From Methylophilaceae bacterium UBA6140 (GTDB taxonomy: Bacteria; Pseudomonadota; Gammaproteobacteria; Burkholderiales; Methylophilaceae), in assembly GCA_002423265.1 (NCBI GenBank), contig DIVE01000045.1, positions 1-7,023 on the forward strand: a stretch of 7,023 nucleotides of DNA. The letters are read 5' to 3'. Shown in pieces: positions 1-5,729 of this stretch. The notes below the pieces were generated by a model. That model did no database searches, was not told where the DNA came from, and worked only from the letters and a program-made list of their open reading frames with translations. Each line of letters starts with the position of its first letter. Position 1 is the first letter of the stretch. The translations under genes and the position numbers were made by a program.

Positions 1-1184
1 CCTTGCATCTGGGAGGCGAAGTCGTTCGTCACGCGCTTGGCGGCGATCGCCTTCGCCACGCCCTGAATCACGAGGTCTGCGGCTTCAGTCCAGCCGAGAT
101 GGCGCAGCATCATTTCTGCCGAAAGTATCAACGAGCACGGGTTGGCGATGTCCTGGCCGGCGATTTTGGGCGCTGTGCCGTGCGTGGCTTCGAACATCGC
201 GGTCGTGTCCGACAGGTTGGCGCCGGGCGCGATGCCGATACCGCCTACCTGTGCCGCCAGTGCGTCCGACATGTAATCCCCGTTCAGATTCAGCGTCGCC
301 ACCACATCGTAATCCGCCGGATGCAGCAGAATCTCCTGCAGGAAGGCGTCGGCAATACAGTCCTTGATGACAATGCCGTTCGGCAGTTTGCACCATGGGC
401 CACCGTCAATCTCGACGGCATCGAACTCCTCTTTTGCCACTTCGTAACCCCAGGTCTTGAAGCCGCCTTCTGTGAATTTCATGATGTTGCCCTTGTGGGC
501 GATGGTCACGGATTTTCGGTTGTTGTCGATGGCGTATTGGATGGCCTTGCGCACCAGGCGTTTGCTGCCTTCGACCGAGACCGGTTTGATGCCGATTGCA
601 GAACTGTCGGGGAAGCGGATTTTTTTGCGCACGCCCATGTCACTGAGAAAGTTGATGACTTTCTTCACTTCGTCCGTGCCCGCTGCCCATTCGATGCCGG
701 CATAGATGTCCTCGGTGTTTTCGCGGAAAATCACCATATCGGTTTTTTCCGGATGCTTGACCGGGCTCGGAACGCCCTGGAAATACTGCACCGGGCGCAG
801 GCATACGTAGAGGTCGAGCTCCTGGCGCAGTGTCACGTTCAGCGAGCGGATGCCGCCACCGACCGGGGTCGTCAGCGGCCCCTTGATCGAGATCACGTAG
901 TCCTTGACCGCCTGCATGGTTTCTTCCGGTAACCAGCTGTCCTTGCCGTAAACTTTGGTGGCTTTTTCACCGGCATAGACTTCCATCCATGAAATGGCGC
1001 GTTTGCCGCCGTAGGCTTTTTCAACGGCAGCATCGACGACCTTGATCATCGGCGGCGTGATATCGACGCCGATACCATCGCCTTCGATAAATGGGATAAT
1101 CGGATGATCGGGTACGTTGAGGGAGTTGTCAGGATTGACGATGATTTTTTGGCCCTTGGCGGGTACCTTGATTTTCGTGGTCAT
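1..1184 (-). CDS. icd: NADP-dependent isocitrate dehydrogenase, 3' end cut by window edge
   Basis: This cytoplasmic TCA-cycle enzyme oxidatively decarboxylates isocitrate to 2-oxoglutarate and makes NADPH. The minus strand reads open from ATG at 1184 to the left edge, giving 394 complete codons. It begins [12 protein letters not shown] and aligns along its length with the 416-residue E. coli Icd, so about 22 residues are missing. Visible landmarks are IEGDGIGVD near residues 33-41, [16 protein letters not shown] near 101-116 (substrate binding), [10 protein letters not shown] near 154-163, [12 protein letters not shown] near 229-240, [17 protein letters not shown] near 299-315, and the NADP-site stretch [10 protein letters not shown] at 331-340. 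Ser114 in GGIRSLN matches the serine phosphorylated by AceK in E. coli; whether AceK exists here is unknown. The start is supported by the family's N-terminus and by a weak GAG Shine-Dalgarno 9 bases upstream. The gene diverges from rluE, as in E. coli. No frameshift is seen. Confidence 0.97.
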   Translation of the reverse strand, partial: MTTKIKVPAKGQKIIVNPDNSLNVPDHPIIPFIEGDGIGVDITPPMIKVVDAAVEKAYGGKRAISWMEVYAGEKATKVYGKDSWLPEETMQAVKDYVISIKGPLTTPVGGGIRSLNVTLRQELDLYVCLRPVQYFQGVPSPVKHPEKTDMVIFRENTEDIYAGIEWAAGTDEVKKVINFLSDMGVRKKIRFPDSSAIGIKPVSVEGSKRLVRKAIQYAIDNNRKSVTIAHKGNIMKFTEGGFKTWGYEVAKEEFDAVEIDGGPWCKLPNGIVIKDCIADAFLQEILLHPADYDVVATLNLNGDYMSDALAAQVGGIGIAPGANLSDTTAMFEATHGTAPKIAGQDIANPCSLILSAEMMLRHLGWTEAADLVIQGVAKAIAAKRVTNDFASQMQ

Positions 1185-1198
1185 GGATTAATCTCAAA

Positions 1199-1732
1199 AT
1201 GCTGATTCTGTTTAACAAGCCGTATGGTGTCATCTGCCAGTTCAGTGCGCATGAGCAGCACCCTACGCTCAAGGATTTCATTCCTGTGCCGGATGTCTAT
1301 GCAGCGGGAAGACTGGATACGGATAGTGAAGGTTTGCTTATTTTAACCGATGATGGCGCGGTCCAGCATCGTTTATCGCACCCGAAGCATAAAGAATTGA
1401 AGACTTACTGGGCTCAGGTGGAAGGCGTCCCCGATGAGCCGGCCCTTGCGCGTTTGCGGGCCGGGGTGGATTTGGGAGACTTTGTCACGCGCCCAGCGCA
1501 GATCAGGCTGATCGAGGAGCCGCAAGGTTTGTGGCCGAGGGTTCCGCCGATCAGGGAGCGCAAGGCGATTCCGACTTCCTGGCTGGAAATCCGGATATCC
1601 GAAGGCAAAAATCGCCAGGTGAGACGGATGACGGCTAAAATCGGATTTCCTACATTGCGTCTGATACGCTATGCGGTAGGCGCTTATAACCTGGATGAAT
1701 TGTTGCCGGGAACTTGGAAAACGATCAAATGA
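1199..1732 (+). CDS. rluE: 23S rRNA pseudouridine synthase, RluE type
   Basis: The 177-residue protein belongs to the RsuA/RluB/RluE family. In E. coli RluE converts U2457 of 23S rRNA to pseudouridine. The family signature [14 protein letters not shown] is at residues 37-50, with the catalytic aspartate at D40. The conserved C-terminal elements [10 protein letters not shown] (135-144) and LRLIRY (153-158) are also present. The protein starts directly with the LILFNKPYG strand and has no N-terminal S4 domain, which fits RluE rather than RsuA or Rlu[15 protein letters not shown] (116-129) also closely resembles E. coli RluE. ATG 1199 is the only usual start, since an in-frame stop lies at 1169-1171 with no ATG/GTG/TTG between. 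No clear Shine-Dalgarno precedes it. It diverges from icd, and the amidotransferase gene follows after 16 bases, probably in one transcript. Confidence 0.93.
   Translation: MLILFNKPYGVICQFSAHEQHPTLKDFIPVPDVYAAGRLDTDSEGLLILTDDGAVQHRLSHPKHKELKTYWAQVEGVPDEPALARLRAGVDLGDFVTRPAQIRLIEEPQGLWPRVPPIRERKAIPTSWLEIRISEGKNRQVRRMTAKIGFPTLRLIRYAVGAYNLDELLPGTWKTIK
1205..1233 (-). promoter_or_regulatory. Weak candidate sigma70 promoter for icd, inside rluE
   Basis: On the minus strand ATGACA (1233-1228, 5/6 to the -35 consensus) is followed after 17 bases by CAGAAT (1210-1205, 4/6 to the -10). Transcription would start near 1198, leaving a leader of about 14 bases before the icd ATG. It lies within the first codons of rluE because the gap between the two start codons is only 14 bases. 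This rests on consensus matching alone; a chance match is quite possible. Confidence 0.25.
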
Positions 1733-1748
1733 GTAACGAGGGACATAT

Positions 1749-2456
1749 ATGAATCCGGTGGTAGTGGTCAGGCACGCGCTGACCGAAGGTGCGGGATATT
1801 TGGGTGACTTTCTGACGGAAAAGCAGATACCGTGGCAAATGATAAGAATCGATCAGGGCGATCCGCTACCGGCGGATATGGCAGCTTACAGCGGCATGGC
1901 GCTGATGGGCGGCCCCATGAGTGTCAATGACGACCTGCCCTGGATAGCGCCGCTGGTGAGGCTGATTCAGGATGCCATGCAAAGAGATATTCCGGTGCTG
2001 GGCCATTGTCTGGGCGGTCAATTGATCAGCAAGGCGCTGGGTGCGAGGGTAGGCAAGAACCCGGTCAAGGAGATCGGCTGGCTCGAGGTGGAAGTGACGC
2101 CGGGAGAAATCTCGCAACAGTGGTTCGGCGACCTGCGCCATTTCAATGCCTTTCACTGGCATGGCGAAACTTTTGCGCTGCCGGAAGGTGCGACACACTT
2201 GCTTTCCAGCCCGTATTGCCGCAATCAGGCTTATGCCTTCGGAAAGCATCTGGCTTTGCAATGTCATATCGAGATGACAGCAGAGATGGTCAAGGTCTGG
2301 TGCGGCAATGGACAGGATGAAATCGGGGGATCGATTGCCAGCACGGGCGTGCAGACTGTCGAAGAAATCCAGCGCGATCTGCCGGCACGAGTTGCGGGGT
2401 TGAACCGGGTTTCGCACCGGGTTTACGAACACTGGATACGAGGTCTCGCAGGCTGA
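1749..2456 (+). CDS. Class I glutamine amidotransferase-like protein, substrate unknown
   Basis: This is a 235-residue stand-alone protein of the class I (triad) glutamine amidotransferase fold, resembling the amidotransferase half of GMP synthase (COG0518 type). The nucleophile elbow GHCLGGQL places the catalytic cysteine at C87. LQCHIEMT near 170-177 supplies the His/Glu pair, H173 and E175. MGGPMSVND (53-61) resembles the oxyanion-strand region, and EIGW (108-111) and FHWHGETF (135-142) are typical of this subgroup. The triad is intact, so glutamine or gamma-glutamyl hydrolysis is likely. No synthetase domain is fused to it or encoded next to it, so the ammonia acceptor cannot be named; a gamma-glutamyl hydrolase role is an alternative. 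A good Shine-Dalgarno (GAGGGA, 1738-1743) sits five bases before ATG. The gene starts 16 bases after rluE, suggesting cotranscription. The C-terminal 50 residues match no function I recognise. Confidence 0.88.
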   Translation: MNPVVVVRHALTEGAGYLGDFLTEKQIPWQMIRIDQGDPLPADMAAYSGMALMGGPMSVNDDLPWIAPLVRLIQDAMQRDIPVLGHCLGGQLISKALGARVGKNPVKEIGWLEVEVTPGEISQQWFGDLRHFNAFHWHGETFALPEGATHLLSSPYCRNQAYAFGKHLALQCHIEMTAEMVKVWCGNGQDEIGGSIASTGVQTVEEIQRDLPARVAGLNRVSHRVYEHWIRGLAG

Positions 2457-2522
2457 TCCAAGTCTCGCCTGCGCTTATGATAAAATCCGCTAACTTGAAT
2501 CCTTGAACAAAAAGATCAATCC

Positions 2523-3617
2523 ATGTCCGGCAATACCATAGGTAAATTATTTACCCTGACTTCATTCGGCGAATCGCACGGCCCCGGCATCGGCGGCATC
2601 GTCGATGGCTGCCCGCCGGGACTGGAGCTGAACGAAGAGGATTTGCAGGTTGATCTCGACCGCCGCAAACCCGGTACTTCGCGCCATGTGACCCAGCGCA
2701 AGGAAGCCGACGCGGTGGAAATTCTTTCCGGCGTGTTCGAAGGCAAAACCACGGGTGCGCCGATCGGTTTTCTGATCCGCAATCAGGATCAACGCAGTCA
2801 GGATTACGGAAAAATCGCCGAGACTTTTCGTCCCGGACATGCCGATTACACGTATTGGCAAAAATACGGCATCCGCGATTATCGTGGCGGTGGCCGTTCA
2901 AGTGCGCGCGAAACTGCGGTAAGAGTCGCTGCTGGCGCGATTGCCAAAAAATGGCTGAAGCAGCGCTATGGCGTCGAAATTCGTGGGTATATGAGCCAGC
3001 TCGGTGAGATTGCGATTCCATTCCAAAGCTGGGATGCGGTGAACGAGAATCCCTTCTTTTGTCCCAACCGCGACATCCTGCCGGAACTGGAAGCCTACCT
3101 CGATGGAATACGCAACGCACGCGATTCCGTCGGCGCCCGCATTTCCATCGTTGCCCGGGGTGTGCCTGTCGGCTGGGGTGAGCCGGTGTATGACCGGCTG
3201 GACGCCGAAATAGCCTATGCCATGATGAGCATCAATGCGGTCAAGGGTGTTGAGGTCGGTGCCGGCTTCGCCAGCGTTGCGCAACGCGGATCGGTACACA
3301 GCGATGAAATGACGCCTTCCGGGTTTGCGACAAATCACGCCGGCGGTATTCTGGGCGGCATATCCAGCGGACAGGATATCGAGGTGCATATTGCCTTGAA
3401 GCCGACTTCCAGTATTCCGCAGGAGCGCCGTTCGATCGACAAGGCAGGCAACGCCCTCAACATGCAGACGACGGGCCGGCACGATCCCTGTGTGGGGGTG
3501 CGCGCAACGCCGATTGCCGAAGCGATGATGGCGCTGGTGTTGATCGATCATGCATTGCGCCATCGGGCTCAGTGCGGCGATGTTTCCACCACAACACCCA
3601 AAATAGCAGGCGTCTAG
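2523..3617 (+). CDS. aroC: Chorismate synthase
   Basis: This is the last enzyme of the shikimate pathway: it converts 5-enolpyruvylshikimate-3-phosphate to chorismate by a trans-elimination needing reduced FMN. The 364-residue length fits the bacterial enzyme (about 360). Signature motifs are SFGESHG (14-20), RRKPGTSR (47-54), RPGHAD (103-108), [11 protein letters not shown] (121-131), [14 protein letters not shown] (271-284) and [10 protein letters not shown] (318-327). The histidines H19 and H106 match the two invariant histidines of the family. The start is fixed by the family N-terminus ([10 protein letters not shown]); only a weak AAAAGAT-like ribosome site precedes it. The 66-base gap after the amidotransferase gene holds TATGAT (2476-2481) as a possible -10 but no convincing -35, so transcription from its own promoter or readthrough from rluE are both open. 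An intrinsic terminator begins five bases after the stop codon. Confidence 0.98.
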   Translation: MSGNTIGKLFTLTSFGESHGPGIGGIVDGCPPGLELNEEDLQVDLDRRKPGTSRHVTQRKEADAVEILSGVFEGKTTGAPIGFLIRNQDQRSQDYGKIAETFRPGHADYTYWQKYGIRDYRGGGRSSARETAVRVAAGAIAKKWLKQRYGVEIRGYMSQLGEIAIPFQSWDAVNENPFFCPNRDILPELEAYLDGIRNARDSVGARISIVARGVPVGWGEPVYDRLDAEIAYAMMSINAVKGVEVGAGFASVAQRGSVHSDEMTPSGFATNHAGGILGGISSGQDIEVHIALKPTSSIPQERRSIDKAGNALNMQTTGRHDPCVGVRATPIAEAMMALVLIDHALRHRAQCGDVSTTTPKIAGV

Positions 3618-3621
3618 AAAC

Positions 3622-3646
3622 GGGTCGGCAATCGCCGGCCTTTTTT
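3622..3646 (+). terminator. Intrinsic terminator after aroC
   Basis: The GC-rich stem GGTCGGC / GCCGGCC (3623-3629 with 3634-3640, one T-G wobble) closes on the tetraloop AATC and is followed at once by six T residues (3641-3646). This is a classic Rho-independent shape. It begins five bases after the aroC stop codon and ends only 12 bases before the ATG of the transporter gene, an unusually tight position if the two genes were simply cotranscribed. Confidence 0.8.
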
Positions 3647-3658
3647 CTTGCTTGAGAT

Positions 3659-4822
3659 ATGCACCTCTTTCCTTATTGGCGGCTTTCCAGTTTTTATTTC
3701 ACCTACTACATGTTTGTGGGTGCATTTGTGCCTTACTGGGGTCTGTACCTGAAGTCGGTCAATTTTTCCGCAGTCGAGATCGGCATACTGCTCTCCCTTT
3801 TTCAGGTCAGCCGCATATTCTCTCCCAGCTTCTGGGGATGGCTGGCTGACAGAACCAATCGTCGTGTGGTCTGGATCAAGCTGACTGCATTGCTCGGTCT
3901 GCTCGGCTATGTAGGCGTGTTTTTCGGTACCAGTTTCGTCTGGCTGTTTTTTGTCATGGCTGCGCTCAGCATGTTTACCAGCTCCACACTGCCTCTGGCC
4001 GAGGCGGTGACCATGGCCCATATCGAACCTGCCAATCAGCCGTATGGGCGTATCCGCGTATGGGGTTCCATAGGCTTTATCGTTGCGGTTCTCGTACTCG
4101 GCATGTTGCTGGATTATGCGCCTGTCGAGAGCTTGCTGTGGTGCCTGCTCGCCATACAGGCTACGCTGCTGTTGCTGACCTTCCATATCCCCGAGCCGCA
4201 TGTGCCTCCGCACCATACCGACCATCTTTCGGTCTGGAATATTGTCATGCGGCCGGAGGTTCTGGCCTTGCTGATCGGCTGTTGTCTGATGGTGAGCGCT
4301 CACAGCGTCTATTACAGCTTTTTCTCCATTTTTCTTGAAGAACGCGGGTACAGTAAAACACTGATCGGCATACTCTGGGCAGTAGGTGTAGTGTGCGAGA
4401 TATTGATGTTCGTCGTCATGCCGCGCTTGTTGAAGGTGTTCAGCCTCAAGCAGGTTCTGTTGATGAGTCTGATGCTGGCAGTATTGCGGTTCGCAATGAT
4501 CGGTCTCGGGACTTCATCGCTCTGGGTGTTGTTGCTCGCTCAGACTTTGCATGCGGCGACATTCGGCAGCTTTCACGTGGCATCGGTCGCCATTGTTCAG
4601 CAGTATTTCAGAGGCAGGCACCAAGCCAAGGGGCAGGCCATTTACAGCAGTGTCGGCTACGGGTTGGGCGGTACGATAGGCGGCATATCAGGCGGCTATG
4701 CCTTGCAGTATCTTGGTGGTGAAACCACTTTTGTGCTGACATCGGTTTACCCGTTGATCGGCTTTCTGGTCGTCGCGATCTGGCTCAAGCTGGAGCACGA
4801 GAAAAAACAAAGCCGGCATTGA
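3659..4822 (+). CDS. Major facilitator superfamily transporter, HcaT-like (MFS_1_like)
   Basis: This is a 387-residue inner-membrane transporter with about twelve hydrophobic helices: six before and six after a polar, histidine-rich loop (HVPPHHTDH, 181-189). The loop-2/3 motif GWLADRTNRR (60-69) is the MFS signature. YGRIRVWGSIGF (129-140), the segment around SAHSVYYSFFSIF (213-225) and LHAATFGSFHVA (297-308) resemble E. coli HcaT, annotated as a 3-phenylpropionate transporter, and the related MFS_1_like family. The substrate cannot be read from sequence; an aromatic acid is possible but unproven. An in-frame TGA at 3653-3655 makes ATG 3659 the first usable start, and the N-terminus aligns with HcaT there. 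GAGA sits only one base from ATG, too close to serve as a normal ribosome site. The gene follows the aroC terminator and ends inside the next terminator's loop. Confidence 0.9.
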   Translation: MHLFPYWRLSSFYFTYYMFVGAFVPYWGLYLKSVNFSAVEIGILLSLFQVSRIFSPSFWGWLADRTNRRVVWIKLTALLGLLGYVGVFFGTSFVWLFFVMAALSMFTSSTLPLAEAVTMAHIEPANQPYGRIRVWGSIGFIVAVLVLGMLLDYAPVESLLWCLLAIQATLLLLTFHIPEPHVPPHHTDHLSVWNIVMRPEVLALLIGCCLMVSAHSVYYSFFSIFLEERGYSKTLIGILWAVGVVCEILMFVVMPRLLKVFSLKQVLLMSLMLAVLRFAMIGLGTSSLWVLLLAQTLHAATFGSFHVASVAIVQQYFRGRHQAKGQAIYSSVGYGLGGTIGGISGGYALQYLGGETTFVLTSVYPLIGFLVVAIWLKLEHEKKQSRH

Positions 4823-4850
4823 GCTTGCGCTATGCCGGCTTGTTGTTTTT
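4801..4850. terminator. Bidirectional intrinsic terminator between the MFS gene and folE2
   Basis: A perfect ten-base stem AAGCCGGCAT / ATGCCGGCTT (4810-4819 with 4832-4841) closes a 12-base loop, in which AGC/GCT can pair further. On the plus strand it is followed by TGTTGTTTTT. On the minus strand it is followed by TTTGTTTTTT, so it can stop transcription from both sides. The transporter's stop codon (4820-4822) lies at the start of the loop and its last codons form the left arm. The folE2 stop is 18 bases beyond the right arm. Confidence 0.88.
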
Positions 4851-4858
4851 CGTACAAG

Positions 4859-5662
4859 TTACATTTTCCGCTTGTCGCGCTCGATGAGCGCGTAAGCGGA
4901 ATGGTTATGAATTGATTCGAAATTTTCAGATTCGACGACATAGGCGTCAATTCTGCGTTCGGCGTTGAGTTGTGCGGCAACGTCGCGCACCATGTCTTCG
5001 ACGAATTTTGGATTGTCATAGGCGCGTTCGGTGACAAATTTTTCATCCGGGCGCTTCAGCAGGCCGTATAACTGGCAGGAGGCTTGCTCTTCAACCAGCG
5101 TGATAATGTCTTCGACCCAGATGAAGTCGTTGATCAAGGCGGTCACTGTCACGTGTGAGCGCTGATTGTGCGCGCCGTAATCCGAGATTTTCTTCGAGCA
5201 TGGGCAGAGGCTGGTCACCGGTACGAGTACCTTGACCGTGATGTTGAATTTGCCGTCCTGAATTTCACCGATGAAGGTCACTTCATAATCCAGCAGACTT
5301 TGTACGCCGGAAATCGGCGCGGCCTTGTTGACGAAGTAAGGGAAGGTCATTTCAACGTGTCCGGATTCGGCTTCCAGGCGTTTCACCATTTCGCGCAAAA
5401 TGGTCTCGAACGATTCGACCGAAATTTCGCGTTCGTTCATGTTGAGTATCTCGACGAAGCGAGACATGTGCGTACCCTTGAAATTGTGCGGCAGGTGCAC
5501 GTACATGTTGAACATGGCAACGGTATGTTGCACGCCGCCGGTTTTGTCCTTGACTTTGACCGGGTGGCGGATGGATTTGATGCCGACCTTGTCGATCGCA
5601 AGATGTCTGGTGTCGGGGGTGTTTTGCACGTCCTCGATGGGGGGGGTAATCGGTTGGTTCAT
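4859..5662 (-). CDS. folE2: GTP cyclohydrolase IB (FolE2)
   Basis: It converts GTP to 7,8-dihydroneopterin triphosphate, the first step of folate and pterin synthesis, in the cytoplasm. The 267-residue protein matches the FolE2 family (COG1469, formerly DUF198), which is unrelated in detailed sequence to zinc-dependent FolE and can work with other metals. Key features are SLCPCSK (151-157) with C153/C155, one of which is the metal and catalytic cysteine of the family, followed by GAHNQRSH (163-170) with H165. Near the C-terminus [15 protein letters not shown] (244-258) carries E247, H252 and H254. GTHMSRF (63-69) is also typical. The start at 5662 is preceded by GAGAAG (5671-5666 on the minus strand). 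It lies 47 bases downstream of dxs in the same direction, and a good promoter overlaps the end of dxs. Codons 6-8 form a run of eight C. In some bacteria folE2 is under Zur control. Confidence 0.97.
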   Translation of the reverse strand: MNQPITPPIEDVQNTPDTRHLAIDKVGIKSIRHPVKVKDKTGGVQHTVAMFNMYVHLPHNFKGTHMSRFVEILNMNEREISVESFETILREMVKRLEAESGHVEMTFPYFVNKAAPISGVQSLLDYEVTFIGEIQDGKFNITVKVLVPVTSLCPCSKKISDYGAHNQRSHVTVTALINDFIWVEDIITLVEEQASCQLYGLLKRPDEKFVTERAYDNPKFVEDMVRDVAAQLNAERRIDAYVVESENFESIHNHSAYALIERDKRKM

Positions 5663-5693
5663 GAGCTTCTCGTCTCAGTTGGTGTTCTCAGTA

Positions 5694-5705
5694 ATACTTG
5701 AGTAT
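5694..5705. repeat. Short inverted repeat over the folE2 -10 region, possible operator
   Basis: ATACT-TG-AGTAT is a perfect five-base inverted repeat with a two-base spacer. It covers the -10 hexamer and reaches the predicted transcription start of folE2, a position where a bound repressor would block initiation. Short palindromes in AT-rich promoter DNA are common by chance, so an operator role is only a suggestion. The half TGTTATA beside it resembles one half of a proteobacterial Zur site, but the second half is not present at the right spacing. Confidence 0.35.
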
Positions 5706-5729
5706 AACACTAGGTTAATTTTATCTCAA
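5701..5729 (-). promoter_or_regulatory. Predicted sigma70 promoter of folE2, extended -10
   Basis: On the minus strand TTGAGA (5729-5724, 5/6 to TTGACA) is separated by 17 bases from TATACT (5706-5701, 5/6 to TATAAT), and TG at 5709-5708 makes the -10 an extended one. Transcription should begin near 5694 and give a leader of about 32 bases. The -35 lies within the last codons of dxs and the dxs stop codon lies in the spacer. folE2 can therefore probably be transcribed separately from dxs. Confidence 0.6.

Noticed and set aside
3..932. 309-codon open frame on the plus strand, opposite icd
   Set aside because: It is in exact codon register with icd on the other strand and stays open only because icd avoids TTA, CTA and TCA codons; it ends where icd uses a TTA leucine. 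Its product is rich in His, Arg and Phe and resembles no family.
2404..2424. Direct repeat ACCGGGTTT twice, 12 bases apart, near the end of the amidotransferase gene
   Set aside because: It lies in coding sequence and encodes NRVSHRV-like residues; two copies of nine bases in GC-rich DNA look like chance.
1866..2432. 188-codon minus-strand frame inside the amidotransferase gene
   Set aside because: The plus-strand gene has full family motifs and a good ribosome site; the reverse frame shows no motif.
2457..2522. Promoter or riboswitch before aroC
   Set aside because: TATGAT is a fair -10, but no acceptable -35 lies 16-18 bases upstream and I see no stable leader structure in the 66 bases.
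3614..4303. 229-codon minus-strand frame opposite the transporter
   Set aside because: The product is rich in Gln, His and Arg with no hydrophobic core, as expected for the antisense of membrane helices. The plus-strand MFS assignment is strong.
5168..5701. 177-codon open frame on the plus strand, opposite folE2
   Set aside because: It is in register with the well-supported folE2 gene on the minus strand; the composition is a mirror of that gene.
5692..5709. Possible Zur box upstream of folE2
   Set aside because: One half (TGTTATA) matches the proteobacterial pattern, but the second half (TATTACT) is poor and six bases away instead of about one, and the matching half is also the extended -10.
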